50,075 bases of DNA, taken from assembly GCF_002101735.1 (NCBI RefSeq), contig NZ_LQPE01000022.1:1-50075 (forward strand), written 5' to 3'. Below the pieces are notes generated by a model that saw only the letters and a list, made by a program, of their open reading frames with translations, was not told the DNA's origin and searched no databases. Of this stretch, positions 42,813 to 50,075 are shown piece by piece. Source of the stretch: Mycobacterium kyorinense. GTDB taxonomy: Bacteria; Actinomycetota; Actinomycetes; Mycobacteriales; Mycobacteriaceae. The stretch's first letter is position 1. Every line of letters begins with the position of its first letter. The translations under genes and the position numbers were made by a program.

Positions 42813-43335
42813 ATGACGGCGCCGATCTGGATGGCTTCACCGCCGGAGGTGCACTCGGCGTTGCTGAGCAGCGGTCCCGGACCGGGGTCGTTGTTGGCTG
42901 CCGCCGCCGCGTGGTCGTCGCTGAGCGCTGAGTACGCCTCGGTTGCCGACGAGCTCACCGCGCTGCTCGCCGATGTGCAGGCCGCGGCGTGGCAGGGGCC
43001 CAGCGCGGAATCGTACGTCGCCGCGCATGTGCCGTATGTGGCGTGGCTGACGCAGGCCAGCACCGACAGCGCAGCAGCGGCGGCCCAGCACCAGACCGCG
43101 GCTGCGGCCTACTCCGCCGCGCTGGCCGCGATGCCGACGCTGGCCGAGTTGGCGGCCAACCACGCGATGCACGCGGTGTTGGTGGCGACGAATTTCTTTG
43201 GTATCAACACGATTCCGATCGCGCTCAATGAGGCCGACTATGCCCGGATGTGGGTGCAGGCCGCCGCCACGATGACCACCTACCAGGCCGTCGCAGGTAC
43301 CGCGGTGGCGTCAACACCCACTACCGCCCCGGCGC
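42813..43335 (+). repeat. Left copy of a PPE direct repeat flanking the zinc-free ribosomal cluster
   Basis: The first roughly 520 bp of this PPE gene matches 48338-48860 in the same orientation; by eye identity is roughly 80-90% and the encoded residues up to [10 protein letters not shown] align without large gaps. Recombination between the copies would delete the 5.5 kb between them. Confidence 0.6.
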
Positions 43336-44300
43336 CACAGATCCAGAAATCCGACAGCACCGACAACGGCGGCACCCAGGACATCATCGACAACGACAGC
43401 GGCAACCCCTACGACCCGAGCTGGTACGTGAACCGGGTCACGGAAATCACCGACACTCTCGGCAGGGACTTTCCCGAAATCCTGTCCAACCCGTCGCAGG
43501 GGATACCCCAGCTCTGGAGCGACATCGGGGCCCTGATCGCCGACGAGTTCGGTCACCTCGGCGAATTCATCAATGCGTTCCAACCGGAACTGATCGCGGC
43601 CGCAGTCGGTCTGACCGCCGCCAACGCCGGATTCGCAGGGGGTTTCGCCGCGCTGGCCGGCTTGGCGGGCATACCTCAACCGGCCGATGCGCCGGCCCCG
43701 CAGGCGGTGTCCGCGCCGGCTCCGTCCAAGACGTTGCCGGCCGCCGGGCTCTCGCCGTCGGTGGCGCCGACTGTGTCAGCATCGACGACCACCACGACAT
43801 CGACGCCGACGCCCGGCTCGGTCAGCGCCCCCACTCCGCCAGCGTCACCGGCGGGCGCGGTCGCCGCAGGTTTCGCCGCGCCCTACCTCGTCGGCCCTCC
43901 CGGCATCGGATTCGATTCCGGCATGAGCGCGAGCGACCGTGCCGGCGCCAAGAGGAAGGTCCCGGAACCCGACGCCGCCGCGGCGGCCGCGAGAGCCGCG
44001 CGAGAGCAGAAGCGGGCGCGGCGGCGCCGGCGGGCCGGGATGCGCGGGCACGGCGACGAATTCATGGACATGAACATCGAGGTCGAGCCGGACTGGGCTG
44101 GGCCGGCCGCGCCGACTGTTGCCTCGGATCACGGGGCCGGGCCGGTCGGTTTCGCGGGCGCCATACGCGCGGAAACGGCCGCCGCGGCGGCCGGGCTGAC
44201 CACGCTCGCCGGCGATGGGTTCGGCGGGGGCCCGACGATGCCGATGGTGCCGGGCAGCTGGAATCCAGACCGGGAGGGAGACGGCGGACAGCACGACTGA
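42813..44300 (+). CDS. PPE-family protein, PPW subgroup (PPE4-like)
   Basis: 495 aa. The PPE domain (residues 1-180) shows [22 protein letters not shown], the WQG of the helical hairpin (WQGPSAESY) and [21 protein letters not shown]. The C-terminus has GFAG and [10 protein letters not shown], the signature of the PPE-PPW sublineage, whose known member PPE4 is an ESX-3 substrate. A basic stretch ([22 protein letters not shown]) precedes the end. No PE partner or Zur box lies directly upstream, which is unusual. It is closely related to the PPE at 48338 (N-termini nearly collinear), so it may be a duplicated copy. ATG 42813 has GGGGGAGG about 7 bases upstream. Confidence 0.93.
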   Translation: MTAPIWMASPPEVHSALLSSGPGPGSLLAAAAAWSSLSAEYASVADELTALLADVQAAAWQGPSAESYVAAHVPYVAWLTQASTDSAAAAAQHQTAAAAYSAALAAMPTLAELAANHAMHAVLVATNFFGINTIPIALNEADYARMWVQAAATMTTYQAVAGTAVASTPTTAPAPQIQKSDSTDNGGTQDIIDNDSGNPYDPSWYVNRVTEITDTLGRDFPEILSNPSQGIPQLWSDIGALIADEFGHLGEFINAFQPELIAAAVGLTAANAGFAGGFAALAGLAGIPQPADAPAPQAVSAPAPSKTLPAAGLSPSVAPTVSASTTTTTSTPTPGSVSAPTPPASPAGAVAAGFAAPYLVGPPGIGFDSGMSASDRAGAKRKVPEPDAAAAAARAAREQKRARRRRRAGMRGHGDEFMDMNIEVEPDWAGPAAPTVASDHGAGPVGFAGAIRAETAAAAAGLTTLAGDGFGGGPTMPMVPGSWNPDREGDGGQHD

Positions 44301-44305
44301 CGCGG

Positions 44306-44689
44306 TCAATTCAATATGCCGACGTTGCGCCCGGTCGTTCGGCACAGCCGCGCCGGCAGGGCATGGCAGTCCCACTCTCCCCGTTGCAACCAGTCGCACA
44401 GGATGCAGACATCAGTCTCGTCGTTGATCGGCCCGATCCAAAGGGCCGGTTCGCTGGGAACACGGTCGATCGAGCATGGCTGCAGCACCACCATCACACC
44501 CGGACCGTGGAAACGCGACCCGCAGGTGGCTATGCGGAGCATGCACCCCGTGACAACCAGCATGCCGTGATCGCAGCGGCGGATCGTGGCCCGCAGTGCC
44601 TCGAGCACCGGCAGCTCGGATTGCGTTGTGCAAGTTCGGCACAAAGCCAGAGTGAAGGGGCGCCTGGTGGCGCGGTGTGCTGAGGTCAT
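44306..44689 (-). CDS. Cysteine-rich protein in the zinc-free ribosomal operon
   Basis: 127 aa with ten cysteines, including CRTC (17-20) and CILC (95-98), spaced like a thioredoxin-fold (2Fe-2S) ferredoxin: [35 protein letters not shown]. It could hold a 2Fe-2S cluster or zinc. It overlaps the rpsR2 stop by ATGA, so it is translated as the last member of rpmB2-rpmG-rpsN2-rpsR2. That a Cys-rich metal-binding protein should be made when zinc is scarce suggests iron-sulphur chemistry, zinc sensing or zinc scavenging. I do not recognise a characterised homologue. It converges on the PPE gene with 5 bp between stops. Confidence 0.8.
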   Translation of the reverse strand: MTSAHRATRRPFTLALCRTCTTQSELPVLEALRATIRRCDHGMLVVTGCMLRIATCGSRFHGPGVMVVLQPCSIDRVPSEPALWIGPINDETDVCILCDWLQRGEWDCHALPARLCRTTGRNVGILN

Positions 44690-44976
44690 GGCGCCCCGCC
44701 GGGTGGTTTCGGCAATCCGCCGTTTCCGCCGGGGTAGGGCAGCAATGCCATTTCGCGAGCATTTTTGATCGCCAAGCTGACCTGCCGCTGCTGCTGGACT
44801 GTGAGGCCGGTGACTTGGCGGGACCGGATTTTGCCGCGATCGGAGACGAAGACCCGCAGGGTTGCGGTGTCTTTGTAGTCGACGGTCGCCACGCCGAGGC
44901 TGTCGAGCAAGTTCTTCTTGGCGCTTTTGCTTTCGGGCGCGGCGCCCCGGCGGTTGCGCGCCGATTTGCCGGCCAT
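44686..44976 (-). CDS. rpsR2: Zinc-independent 30S ribosomal protein bS18 (RpsR2)
   Basis: 96 aa. The core [60 protein letters not shown] is the mycobacterial alternative S18, with no cysteines. It replaces the zinc-binding S18 on zinc starvation. The C-terminal tail [14 protein letters not shown] is glycine/proline-rich and unlike M. tuberculosis. ATG overlaps the rpsN2 stop (TAATG). Part of the divergent Zur-type operon. Confidence 0.95.
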   Translation of the reverse strand: MAGKSARNRRGAAPESKSAKKNLLDSLGVATVDYKDTATLRVFVSDRGKIRSRQVTGLTVQQQRQVSLAIKNAREMALLPYPGGNGGLPKPPGGAP

Positions 44977-45281
44977 TACCAGCTCGCCTTGCGGATGCCC
45001 GGGAGTTGCCCGTTGTGGGCGAGCTCGCGCACCCGTACCCGGGACAGTCCGAACTTGCGCAGATGACCGCGCGGCCGACCGTCCACCGCGTCACGGTTGC
45101 GCAGCCGTACCGCACTGGCGTCGCGGGGTTGACGGGCCAGCTCCGCTTGGGCGGCCAGGCGCTGCTCGGGGCTGGTCGAAGGCAAACGGATGATCTCTTT
45201 GAGCTCGGCGCGACGCAGCGCATAGCGGGCCACGGTCGCGCGGCGCTTTTCGTTCTTGACGATCTTGGATTTCTTGGCCAT
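44976..45281 (-). CDS. rpsN2: Zinc-independent 30S ribosomal protein uS14 (RpsN2)
   Basis: 101-aa long-form S14 ([24 protein letters not shown] ... [34 protein letters not shown]) lacking the CxxC pairs of the 61-aa zinc form. The family end motif GLSR-RE--- is intact. ATG 45281 is used rather than an upstream start because MAKKS is the family N-terminus and GAGGAGCG precedes it, within the end of rpmG. It lies 4 bp after rpmG. Confidence 0.96.
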   Translation of the reverse strand: MAKKSKIVKNEKRRATVARYALRRAELKEIIRLPSTSPEQRLAAQAELARQPRDASAVRLRNRDAVDGRPRGHLRKFGLSRVRVRELAHNGQLPGIRKASW

Positions 45282-45285
45282 CGGC

Positions 45286-45450
45286 TCAGCGCTCCTCACG
45301 AAAGTCGACATGGCGGCGGACCACCGGGTCGTACTTTTTGAGCACCAGCCGGTCGGGGTCGTTACGCCGGTTCTTGCGAGTGACGTAGGTGTAGCCGGTG
45401 CCCGCCGTGGAGCGCAGCTTGACGATGGGGCGAATGTCGTTGCGCGCCAT
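45286..45450 (-). CDS. rpmG: Zinc-independent 50S ribosomal protein bL33 (RpmG)
   Basis: 54 aa beginning [17 protein letters not shown] and ending RHVDFREER. The zinc-finger cysteines of ordinary L33 are absent, as in M. tuberculosis RpmG1. ATG 45450 overlaps the rpmB2 stop (TGATG), so rpmG may depend on rpmB2 translation. Confidence 0.95.
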   Translation of the reverse strand: MARNDIRPIVKLRSTAGTGYTYVTRKNRRNDPDRLVLKKYDPVVRRHVDFREER

Positions 45451-45687
45451 CAGATTTCGACGCCCTGGCGGCGCAGCCGGGCAACGACGGTCTCGATCCC
45501 GTCGCGATCGATGACCTTGATGCCCTTAGTGCTGACACGCAACTTGATTCGACGGTCCTCCGACGGCAGGTAATAGGTCTTTCACCTGGATGTTGGGCGA
45601 CCACCGCCGCGGCGTGCGGCGGTGCGAGTGCGACACCGAGTTACCGAACCCGGGTGTGCGCCCGGTGACCTGACAGTGAGCGGACAA
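45450..45687 (-). pseudogene. rpmB2: Zinc-independent 50S ribosomal protein bL28 (RpmB2), frameshifted
   Basis: TTG 45687, with AGGAGG 6 bases upstream, opens [23 protein letters not shown]...WSPNIQVK. Then the frame slips: removing one base of the T-run 45580-45582 (AAA on the coding strand) restores [19 protein letters not shown]...LRRQGVEI to the stop at 45450, giving 78 aa as in M. tuberculosis. As written, translation stops early at 45526-45528. The span of 238 bp is one more than 79 codons. The second cysteine of the zinc form is absent, as expected for the zinc-free form. It is the first gene of the operon. Either a homopolymer sequencing error or a real lesion. Confidence 0.85.
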
Positions 45688-45715
45688 GCCACGCCTCCTC
45701 TACCTTGCGGCTTAA

Positions 45716-45730
45716 TGAAAATGATTTTCG
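45716..45730. promoter_or_regulatory. Zur-box-like palindrome 1 (ribosomal operon side)
   Basis: TGAAAAT-G-ATTTTCG, a 7-1-7 palindrome with one mismatch, 29 bp before the rpmB2 start, preceded by TAA to give TAATGAAAAT. It resembles the AT-rich mycobacterial Zur (FurB) site upstream of zinc-free ribosomal genes. In zinc-rich cells Zur would block the leftward operon. Confidence 0.72.
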
Positions 45731-45769
45731 ACAAGCGCACGGCTGACTGTATCGTGATTCCCGCACTAA

Positions 45770-45784
45770 TGAAAATCGTTTCCA
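45770..45784. promoter_or_regulatory. Zur-box-like palindrome 2 (MRF side)
   Basis: TGAAAAT-C-GTTTCCA, a weaker 7-1-7 match, also preceded by TAA. It lies 15 bp before the MRF start and 54 bp centre to centre from box 1, one box for each divergent promoter. Confidence 0.62.
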
Positions 45785-45798
45785 ACTAGGGGAGGGCG

Positions 45799-46998
45799 AT
45801 GCGTACTCCGGTTGTTCTGGTTGCCGGACAGGGCGATACCGACGCAGTAACGGGCAGCTTGTTGCGCAAGCCGGGAACGCTGGTCGTCGAGCACCGATTC
45901 GATGGGCACATCGTGCGACGCACCCTGATCATGTTGCGGCGGGGGGAGCTGGTCACCGCCGAGACCATCCTGGAGCTGGCCCACGGCTGCGTCGCCTGCA
46001 CGATCCGCAACGATTTGTTGATCCTGCTGCGTCAGTTACATCGTCGAGATGACGTCAAACGCATCGTCGTTCACCTTTCGCCGTGGCTTGAGCCCGAACC
46101 GATCTGCGTGGCGATCGACCACGTCCGCATCAGAGTCGCGCCCGGCTACATCGATGGCCCGGCGGCCCGGGATGTGGCCATTGCCGCGGTGCTGACGTGC
46201 GTCGATGCCCACAGCTGGCTGCAGCAGGCGCTCGGCGACGAGGAACTCGACGACGGGCGCACGGTTGCTCAGGTGGTGGTTGGTCAGGCCGAGTTCGCCG
46301 ACGTGCTGGTTTTGACGCACCCTGAACCGACGACGCTCGCGGTGCTGCGACGCCTGGCGCCCCGCGCGCGCATCACCGTGAGCACCGAGCGAGTCGAGAT
46401 GGCCTTGGCCCACATCGACTCCGCTGCCCGGCGAGGCCGCAGCGATGAACCGCATGATCCGCTGCTCGCCGGTGAGCCGCCACTGCACGCCGAGGACGGC
46501 GTTCAGATCGTTGAGTTCAACGCCCGTCGCCCGTTTCATCCCGAACGCCTGCATGAGGCTGTCGACGTACTGCTGGAAGGGGTGATCCGAACCCGGGGCC
46601 GGGCCTGGCTGGCCAACCAGCCTGAGCACTGCGCGTGGATCGAATCGGCCGGCGGCGGGATGAGGATCAGTTCAGCGCGAAAATGGCTCGCGGCCCTGAG
46701 TTCCTCGGAGCTGGCCTATGTCGATCCGCAACGGCGCGTCCTGGCCGAGTTGATCTGGGAACCCGGCATCGGCGATCGGCATACCTCGATCATGGTCCTG
46801 GCGTGCGGCGCGCAACCCGCCGAGATTTTGGACGCGCTGGGTCGCGCGCTGCTCACCGACGATGAAATGGCCACACCGCAGCAATGGAGCCGGTACGCCG
46901 ACCCCTTCGGTGAGTGGCACGAGGACCCTTGCGACGAGTTACCCGAATTAGCCAACGAATTCCCATCACATGGCAACCGAGGCGGGGAGCCGCGATGA
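45799..46998 (+). CDS. mrf: CobW-like GTPase MRF, ribosome-hibernation factor recruiter
   Basis: 399 aa of the mycobacterial CobW/Rv0106-like group, which in M. smegmatis (MRF) is induced by zinc depletion and brings the hibernation factor MPY to zinc-free ribosomes. The N-terminus [22 protein letters not shown] lacks a GKT P-loop, so classic GTP binding is doubtful. The CxCC-type metal motif is GCVAC (Cys64, Cys67). The C-terminal CobW domain (about 240-380) reads [22 protein letters not shown] and [24 protein letters not shown] 45799 has GGGGAGGG just upstream. It overlaps rpmE2 (ATGA) and is divergent from the zinc-free ribosomal operon, across two Zur-like boxes. Confidence 0.92.
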   Translation: MRTPVVLVAGQGDTDAVTGSLLRKPGTLVVEHRFDGHIVRRTLIMLRRGELVTAETILELAHGCVACTIRNDLLILLRQLHRRDDVKRIVVHLSPWLEPEPICVAIDHVRIRVAPGYIDGPAARDVAIAAVLTCVDAHSWLQQALGDEELDDGRTVAQVVVGQAEFADVLVLTHPEPTTLAVLRRLAPRARITVSTERVEMALAHIDSAARRGRSDEPHDPLLAGEPPLHAEDGVQIVEFNARRPFHPERLHEAVDVLLEGVIRTRGRAWLANQPEHCAWIESAGGGMRISSARKWLAALSSSELAYVDPQRRVLAELIWEPGIGDRHTSIMVLACGAQPAEILDALGRALLTDDEMATPQQWSRYADPFGEWHEDPCDELPELANEFPSHGNRGGEPR

Positions 46999-47249
46999 AG
47001 CCCGACATCCATCCCGACTACCATCCGGTGGTCTTCCAGGACGCCAACACAGGCAAAGCATTTCTGACGCGGTCGACCATGACCAGCTCGCGCACCATCG
47101 AGTGGCACACCCCCGAGGGTGCACGCACTTATCCCCTGGTGGTGGTTGAAGTCAGCTCGGCTTCCCATCCGTTCTGGACCGGCGACCGCCGCATCGTCGA
47201 CACAGCCGGCCAAGTCGAGAAGTTCCACCGCCGGTACGGGCAGCGATAG
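46995..47249 (+). CDS. rpmE2: Zinc-independent 50S ribosomal protein bL31 type B (RpmE2)
   Basis: 84 aa: [67 protein letters not shown]. The longer, cysteine-free type-B L31. The start is inside the MRF stop (ATGA), so it is co-translated with MRF under the same Zur-type control. Confidence 0.95.
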   Translation: MKPDIHPDYHPVVFQDANTGKAFLTRSTMTSSRTIEWHTPEGARTYPLVVVEVSSASHPFWTGDRRIVDTAGQVEKFHRRYGQR

Positions 47250-47324
47250 CCGCCGGCTCTGTCACCGTCCGAAGCCACTGTTTCGAACTGACGACCGGCA
47301 TCGTCGGCGGCGCAATAGGCTATC

Positions 47325-47341
47325 CGCGAATCGAATTCGCG
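47325..47341. terminator. Inverted repeat between rpmE2 and the His-rich gene
   Basis: CGCGAAT-CGA-ATTCGCG is a perfect 7-bp stem with a 3-base loop in the gap between convergent genes. No T-run follows. A weak bidirectional terminator or a protein-binding site. Confidence 0.3.
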
Positions 47342-47410
47342 TAATGTCGCGGCTCACCCGTCAGAATGGACCTCCACCCGCCGACCAACACGTCCGCCTT
47401 TCCGCCGGCG

Positions 47411-47710
47411 TCAGTGCTCGTCGTAGTGGTCGTCGTGAGGTGCGTGCCTACACCCATCGTGGATGTAGTCGACGTGGTCGCCATGTGGTACGGCCACATG
47501 TCCGCATCCCTCGCCGTGAACATGGTCATGACGCTCATGCACCACGTGCTCCCCGGACGGCTCGCATTCGTCGTAGTGGTCGTCGTGCGATCGATGAAGA
47601 TGACCGTCGTGCACGTAGTCGACGTGATCGCCATGCGGTACTGCTACGTGACCGCACCCTTCGCCGTGGACATGCTCATGGCCAATGTGTTGCTTGTGCG
47701 CGGCAGTCAT
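47411..47710 (-). CDS. Histidine-rich metal-binding protein with internal duplication
   Basis: 99 aa, 26 of them histidine, plus four cysteines and many Asp/Glu. Two 36-residue repeats, residues 13-48 and 63-98, share GEGCGHVAVPHGDHVDY; the DNA copies are 47567-47674 and 47417-47524. Single-unit relatives of the form HG-GCGH-AVPHGDH-DY-HDGH-H are, as I recall, widespread in actinobacteria with unknown function. High-capacity binding of zinc, nickel or copper is likely from composition. GGAAGGAA precedes ATG 47710. No Zur-like box is seen directly upstream, so zinc control is not shown, but it lies inside the zinc island. Confidence 0.85.
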   Translation of the reverse strand: MTAAHKQHIGHEHVHGEGCGHVAVPHGDHVDYVHDGHLHRSHDDHYDECEPSGEHVVHERHDHVHGEGCGHVAVPHGDHVDYIHDGCRHAPHDDHYDEH

Positions 47711-48029
47711 TGTTTCCTTCCCGCTGTTCGGCCGCCAGTGGGCTCATGGTAGCGCCGCGGGCAGCGCTGATTCCCTAAAATCGCAGCGCCACAACGCCTC
47801 TACGTCGCCGCCGACTCCCGAACGCTGTCCCGGCAGTGCCTTTGAACCAATGCAGCCACGCGATTTGCAACGCGGTCGGCTGACCCGGATTCCGCCTTGG
47901 TTGCCGTCACGTGCGGAAGATTTGCCAAACGAGTCGCCAAACCGCGATCTGTGTGGTATCAGTGTAACGGCTAATGAAAATCATGTTCATCTTCTGCAGT
48001 CGATAGTCCGGTAGCGAGGAGTGCCTGCC
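47711..48029. other. 319-bp intergenic region with a Zur-like box
   Basis: Separates the divergent His-rich and PE genes. Apart from the TGAAAAT palindrome at 47975-47989 and the PE ribosome site at 48016-48021 I see no gene or repeat. The part nearest the PE gene is AT-richer than the rest. Confidence 0.6.
47975..47989. promoter_or_regulatory. Zur-box-like palindrome 3 (PE-PPE-esx operon)
   Basis: TGAAAAT-C-ATGTTCA, a 7-1-7 palindrome with one mismatch, 40 bp before the PE start and again preceded by TAA (TAATGAAAAT). In M. tuberculosis Zur represses ESX-3 (Rv0282-Rv0292, with PE5-PPE4-esxG-esxH), so the same control is likely here. Confidence 0.7.
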
Positions 48030-48341
48030 ATGACGTTGCGTGTCGTTCCCGAAGGCTTGGCCGCCGCCAGTGCAGCCGTCGCAGCATTGACCGCGCGGCT
48101 GGCGGCCGCGCACGCCAGCGCGGCCCCGCTGATCTCGGCGGTGGTGCCGCCGGCGGCCGACCCGGTGTCACTGCAGAGCGCGGCCGCATTCAGCGTTCGC
48201 GGCGATGCGCACGAGGCAGTGGCGGCTCACGGTGTGCAGGAGCTGGGCCGCTCCGGTATCGGCGTGGGCGAGTCGGGCGCCAGCTACGCCGCCGGAGATG
48301 CGGCGGCAGCGTCGTCGTATCTGGTTCTAGGCGGCCTATGA
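48030..48341 (+). CDS. PE-family protein, PE5-like
   Basis: 103 aa with the short PE domain only: [33 protein letters not shown]. It resembles PE5 of ESX-3 throughout and ends [21 protein letters not shown] proteins pair with PPE partners and carry the YxxxD/E secretion signal; YAAGD fits here. ATG 48030 has GAGGAG about 8 bases upstream. The stop overlaps the PPE start (ATGA). First gene of a PE-PPE-esxG operon. Confidence 0.93.
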   Translation: MTLRVVPEGLAAASAAVAALTARLAAAHASAAPLISAVVPPAADPVSLQSAAAFSVRGDAHEAVAAHGVQELGRSGIGVGESGASYAAGDAAAASSYLVLGGL

Positions 48342-48860
48342 CGGCGCCGGTGTGGATGGCCTTTCCGCCGGAAGTGCATTCGGCGTTGCTAAGCAGCGGC
48401 CCGGGGCCAGGCTCATTGTTGGCTGCGGCGAGCGCGTGGAATTCGCTGAGCACCGAATACGCGTCGGTGGCTGAGGAACTCACCGCACTGGTGGCGTCGG
48501 TGCAGGCGGGAGCATGGGAGGGGCCGAGCGCGGAGTCCTATGTCGCCGCGAATATGCCGTATGTGGAGTGGTTGATGCAGGCTAGCGCCAACAGTGCTAC
48601 GGCGGCTGCCCAGCATGAGACCGTGGCCGGGGCCTACACCGCCGCGCTGGCGGCCATGCCGACTCTGCCCGAGTTGGCGGCCAACCACGCTACGCATGCG
48701 GTGTTGGTGGCAACGAATTTCTTTGGCATCAACACCATTCCGATCGCGCTCAACGAGGCGGACTATGCGCGGATGTGGGTCCAGGCCGCTACCACGATGA
48801 CCACCTATCAAACCGTTGCCAGCACGGCCGTGGCGGCAACGCCGCAGACCGCCCCGGCGC
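48338..48860 (+). repeat. Right copy of the PPE direct repeat
   Basis: Homologous to 42813-43335 in the same orientation (see that entry). Divergence is mostly at third positions, indicating an old duplication and not a recent or assembly copy. Confidence 0.6.
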
Positions 48861-49951
48861 CGCAGATCCAGAAAAGCGATGCTTCAACCCAGGACTCGGG
48901 CAACCCCTTCCCCGACCCCAAGGTCGACAATCCCATCGATGACTTCATTGCCAACATCCTGAAGAACGTCGGAATCAATTGGAACCCGGCACAGGGGACC
49001 GTGAACGGACTGCCTTACGACGCCTACACGAACCCGGGCCAGCCGATCTACTGGGTTGTCCGAGCCCTCGAACTATTCGAGGATTTTCAACAGTTTGGCG
49101 TATACCTGACACAAAATCCGGCGTTGGCATTTCAGTATCTCGTTGCCCTCGAGATGTTCGACTGGCCCACCCACATCGCCCAGATTGCCGGCTGGTTGCC
49201 TAGCCAGCCGGCGTTGCTGGCGGCTGGAGCGCTCATCGCGATCGCCCCCTTCGGAGCCGTAGGGGGTTTCGCGGGGCTGGCCGGCCTGGCCGCACTGCCT
49301 CAGCCGGCTGCGGTCCCCGTGCCCGTACCGGTGGCGCCAACCCCAAACGTGCTGCCAGCAGTTGCAATAGCCCCGTCTGTAGCCGCACCCGCTGCTGCCC
49401 CGGCGACCGCACCGGCGCCCGCGCCCACCTCCACGGCAAGCACCGGTGTCAGTTCTGCGCCGCCGCCGCCGGCGCCGTCGCCAGCCGGTACGGCGGGGTT
49501 TTTCCCTCCCTACGTTGTGGGACCGCCCGGCATCGGATTGGGCTCCGGAATGAGCGCCAGCGCGAGCTCCAGTGCGAAAAGGAAGGCGCCGGAACCCGAC
49601 GCTGCAGGCGCGGCTGCGGCAGCGGCCGCGCGGCAGTCGGCGCGGGCGCGGCGGCGCCAGCGCACGAAGCAGCGTGGGCATGGTGACGAGTTCGTGGATA
49701 TGAACGTCGAGGTCGACCCGGACTGGGGCACGCCATCGGGTGGGGAGGCCACCGCCTCTTCTGCAGCGTCGGATCAAGGTGCCGGGCCGTTGGGCTTTGC
49801 CGGGACCGTGCGCAAGGGAGCCGTCGCTGAAGCGGCGGGCCTGACGACATTGCCAGGTGATGAATTCAGTGCGGACCCTCGGATGCCGATGGTGCCGGGC
49901 AGCTGGGAGCACGACGGACCCGCCGGCGAGGACGGCGAAGTACGGAACTAA
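48338..49951 (+). CDS. PPE-family protein, PPW subgroup (PPE4-like)
   Basis: 537 aa. PPE domain with [31 protein letters not shown] and [21 protein letters not shown]; a central region with hydrophobic stretches (about 230-315); a proline/alanine-rich linker (about 320-395); a basic patch ([18 protein letters not shown]); and the PPW ending GFAGTVRK...[11 protein letters not shown]. It pairs with the overlapping PE gene and is a likely ESX-3-secreted heterodimer linked in M. tuberculosis to siderophore-iron use. The first 180 residues are nearly the same as the PPE at 42813. Confidence 0.94.
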   Translation: MTAPVWMAFPPEVHSALLSSGPGPGSLLAAASAWNSLSTEYASVAEELTALVASVQAGAWEGPSAESYVAANMPYVEWLMQASANSATAAAQHETVAGAYTAALAAMPTLPELAANHATHAVLVATNFFGINTIPIALNEADYARMWVQAATTMTTYQTVASTAVAATPQTAPAPQIQKSDASTQDSGNPFPDPKVDNPIDDFIANILKNVGINWNPAQGTVNGLPYDAYTNPGQPIYWVVRALELFEDFQQFGVYLTQNPALAFQYLVALEMFDWPTHIAQIAGWLPSQPALLAAGALIAIAPFGAVGGFAGLAGLAALPQPAAVPVPVPVAPTPNVLPAVAIAPSVAAPAAAPATAPAPAPTSTASTGVSSAPPPPAPSPAGTAGFFPPYVVGPPGIGLGSGMSASASSSAKRKAPEPDAAGAAAAAAARQSARARRRQRTKQRGHGDEFVDMNVEVDPDWGTPSGGEATASSAASDQGAGPLGFAGTVRKGAVAEAAGLTTLPGDEFSADPRMPMVPGSWEHDGPAGEDGEVRN

Positions 49952-50002
49952 CGAGAAGTATTGCGGGTCAAGGTAAAGAGTCAAACAGAAAGGATGTGAG
50001 TG

Positions 50003-50075
50003 ATGAGTTTGTTGGATGCCCATATTCCGCAGTTGGTGGCGTCGCAGTCGGCGTTTGCGGCCAAGGCGGGGTTGA
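50003..50075 (+). CDS. EsxG-like WXG100 protein, 5' part
   Basis: The 24 residues present, starting MSLLDAHIPQLVASQSAFAA, match the start of EsxG/EsxS, the ESX-3 WXG100 protein that pairs with EsxH/EsxR. AAAGGATG lies upstream of ATG 50003. The gene continues past the right edge of the window. It follows the PPE gene by 51 bp, giving the PE5-PPE4-EsxG order of ESX-3. Whether the ESX-3 core or only this substrate block follows cannot be seen; a stand-alone copy would resemble the PPE46-esxR-esxS cluster of M. tuberculosis. Confidence 0.9.
   Translation, partial: MSLLDAHIPQLVASQSAFAAKAGL

Noticed and set aside
44690..45223. Upstream extension of the cysteine-rich protein reading frame through rpsR2 and rpsN2
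   Set aside because: The extension is antiparallel-free shadow of the ribosomal genes in another frame; ATG 44689 overlapping the rpsR2 stop is the natural start.
47320..47640. Alternative frames over the His-rich gene rich in Thr/Thr-Ser or Val
   Set aside because: They arise from the same CAC/GAC repeats in other frames; the His-rich frame has a good ribosome site, a defined repeat and matches a known type of protein.

Overview
The window is high-GC actinobacterial chromosome and almost certainly comes from a Mycobacterium, probably a slow grower. Evidence: the LprG-P55 pair, PE/PPE genes with PPE motifs and a [10 protein letters not shown] C-terminus, an EsxG-like start at the right edge, a WS/DGAT enzyme, and a gene order that follows M. 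tuberculosis Rv1402 (priA) to Rv1451 (ctaB). It is not M. tuberculosis itself: extra genes are present and several Rv genes (for example Rv1413/Rv1414 and lprH/Rv1419) are missing. I cannot name the species.

Layout. 0-5.7 kb: priA, a cytochrome P450 and a short Aquifex-type aconitase. 5.7-7.1 kb: a methyltransferase and a MarR regulator, divergent around a palindromic operator. 7.1-16.3 kb: fmt-rsmB-rpe-ribD, the convergent lprG-P55 pair, then ribC-ribBA-ribH and a small PH-domain membrane protein, giving a nearly complete riboflavin pathway. 16.4-21.3 kb: uvrC-rapZ-yvcK-whiA, mostly with overlapping start/stop codons. 21.3-27.9 kb: an accessory lipid block (QsdR-like TetR regulator, short-chain dehydrogenase, acyl-CoA synthetase, WS/DGAT acyltransferase, DUF3556-like membrane protein). 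28-31 kb: the glycolytic operon gap-pgk-tpiA. 31.1-32.8 kb: a questin-oxidase-like gene behind a SoxR/MerR-type promoter, secG and a coiled-coil protein. 33-39.6 kb on the minus strand: the pentose-phosphate operon tkt-tal-zwf-opcA-pgl. 39.8-41.8 kb: a second, unrelated-type transketolase broken by a deletion. 41.8-42.7 kb: ctaB.

The most unusual part is 42.8-50.1 kb, which reads as a zinc-starvation island. A divergent promoter carries two TGAAAAT-type Zur-box-like palindromes. It would drive the zinc-independent ribosomal proteins rpmB2-rpmG-rpsN2-rpsR2 plus a cysteine-rich protein to the left, and the CobW-like ribosome-hibernation GTPase MRF plus rpmE2 to the right. A duplicated histidine-rich protein follows. 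A third Zur-like box then precedes a PE5/PPE4/EsxG-like ESX-3 substrate operon that runs off the window. A PPE paralogue of that operon sits on the other side of the ribosomal genes, so the cluster is flanked by direct PPE repeats. In this sequence rpmB2 carries an apparent one-base insertion.

Most of the window is tightly packed: overlapping ATGA/GTGA junctions are common. I saw no rRNA, tRNA, CRISPR array, insertion sequence or prophage. Family assignments come from reading motifs and recalled homologues; no database search was run.
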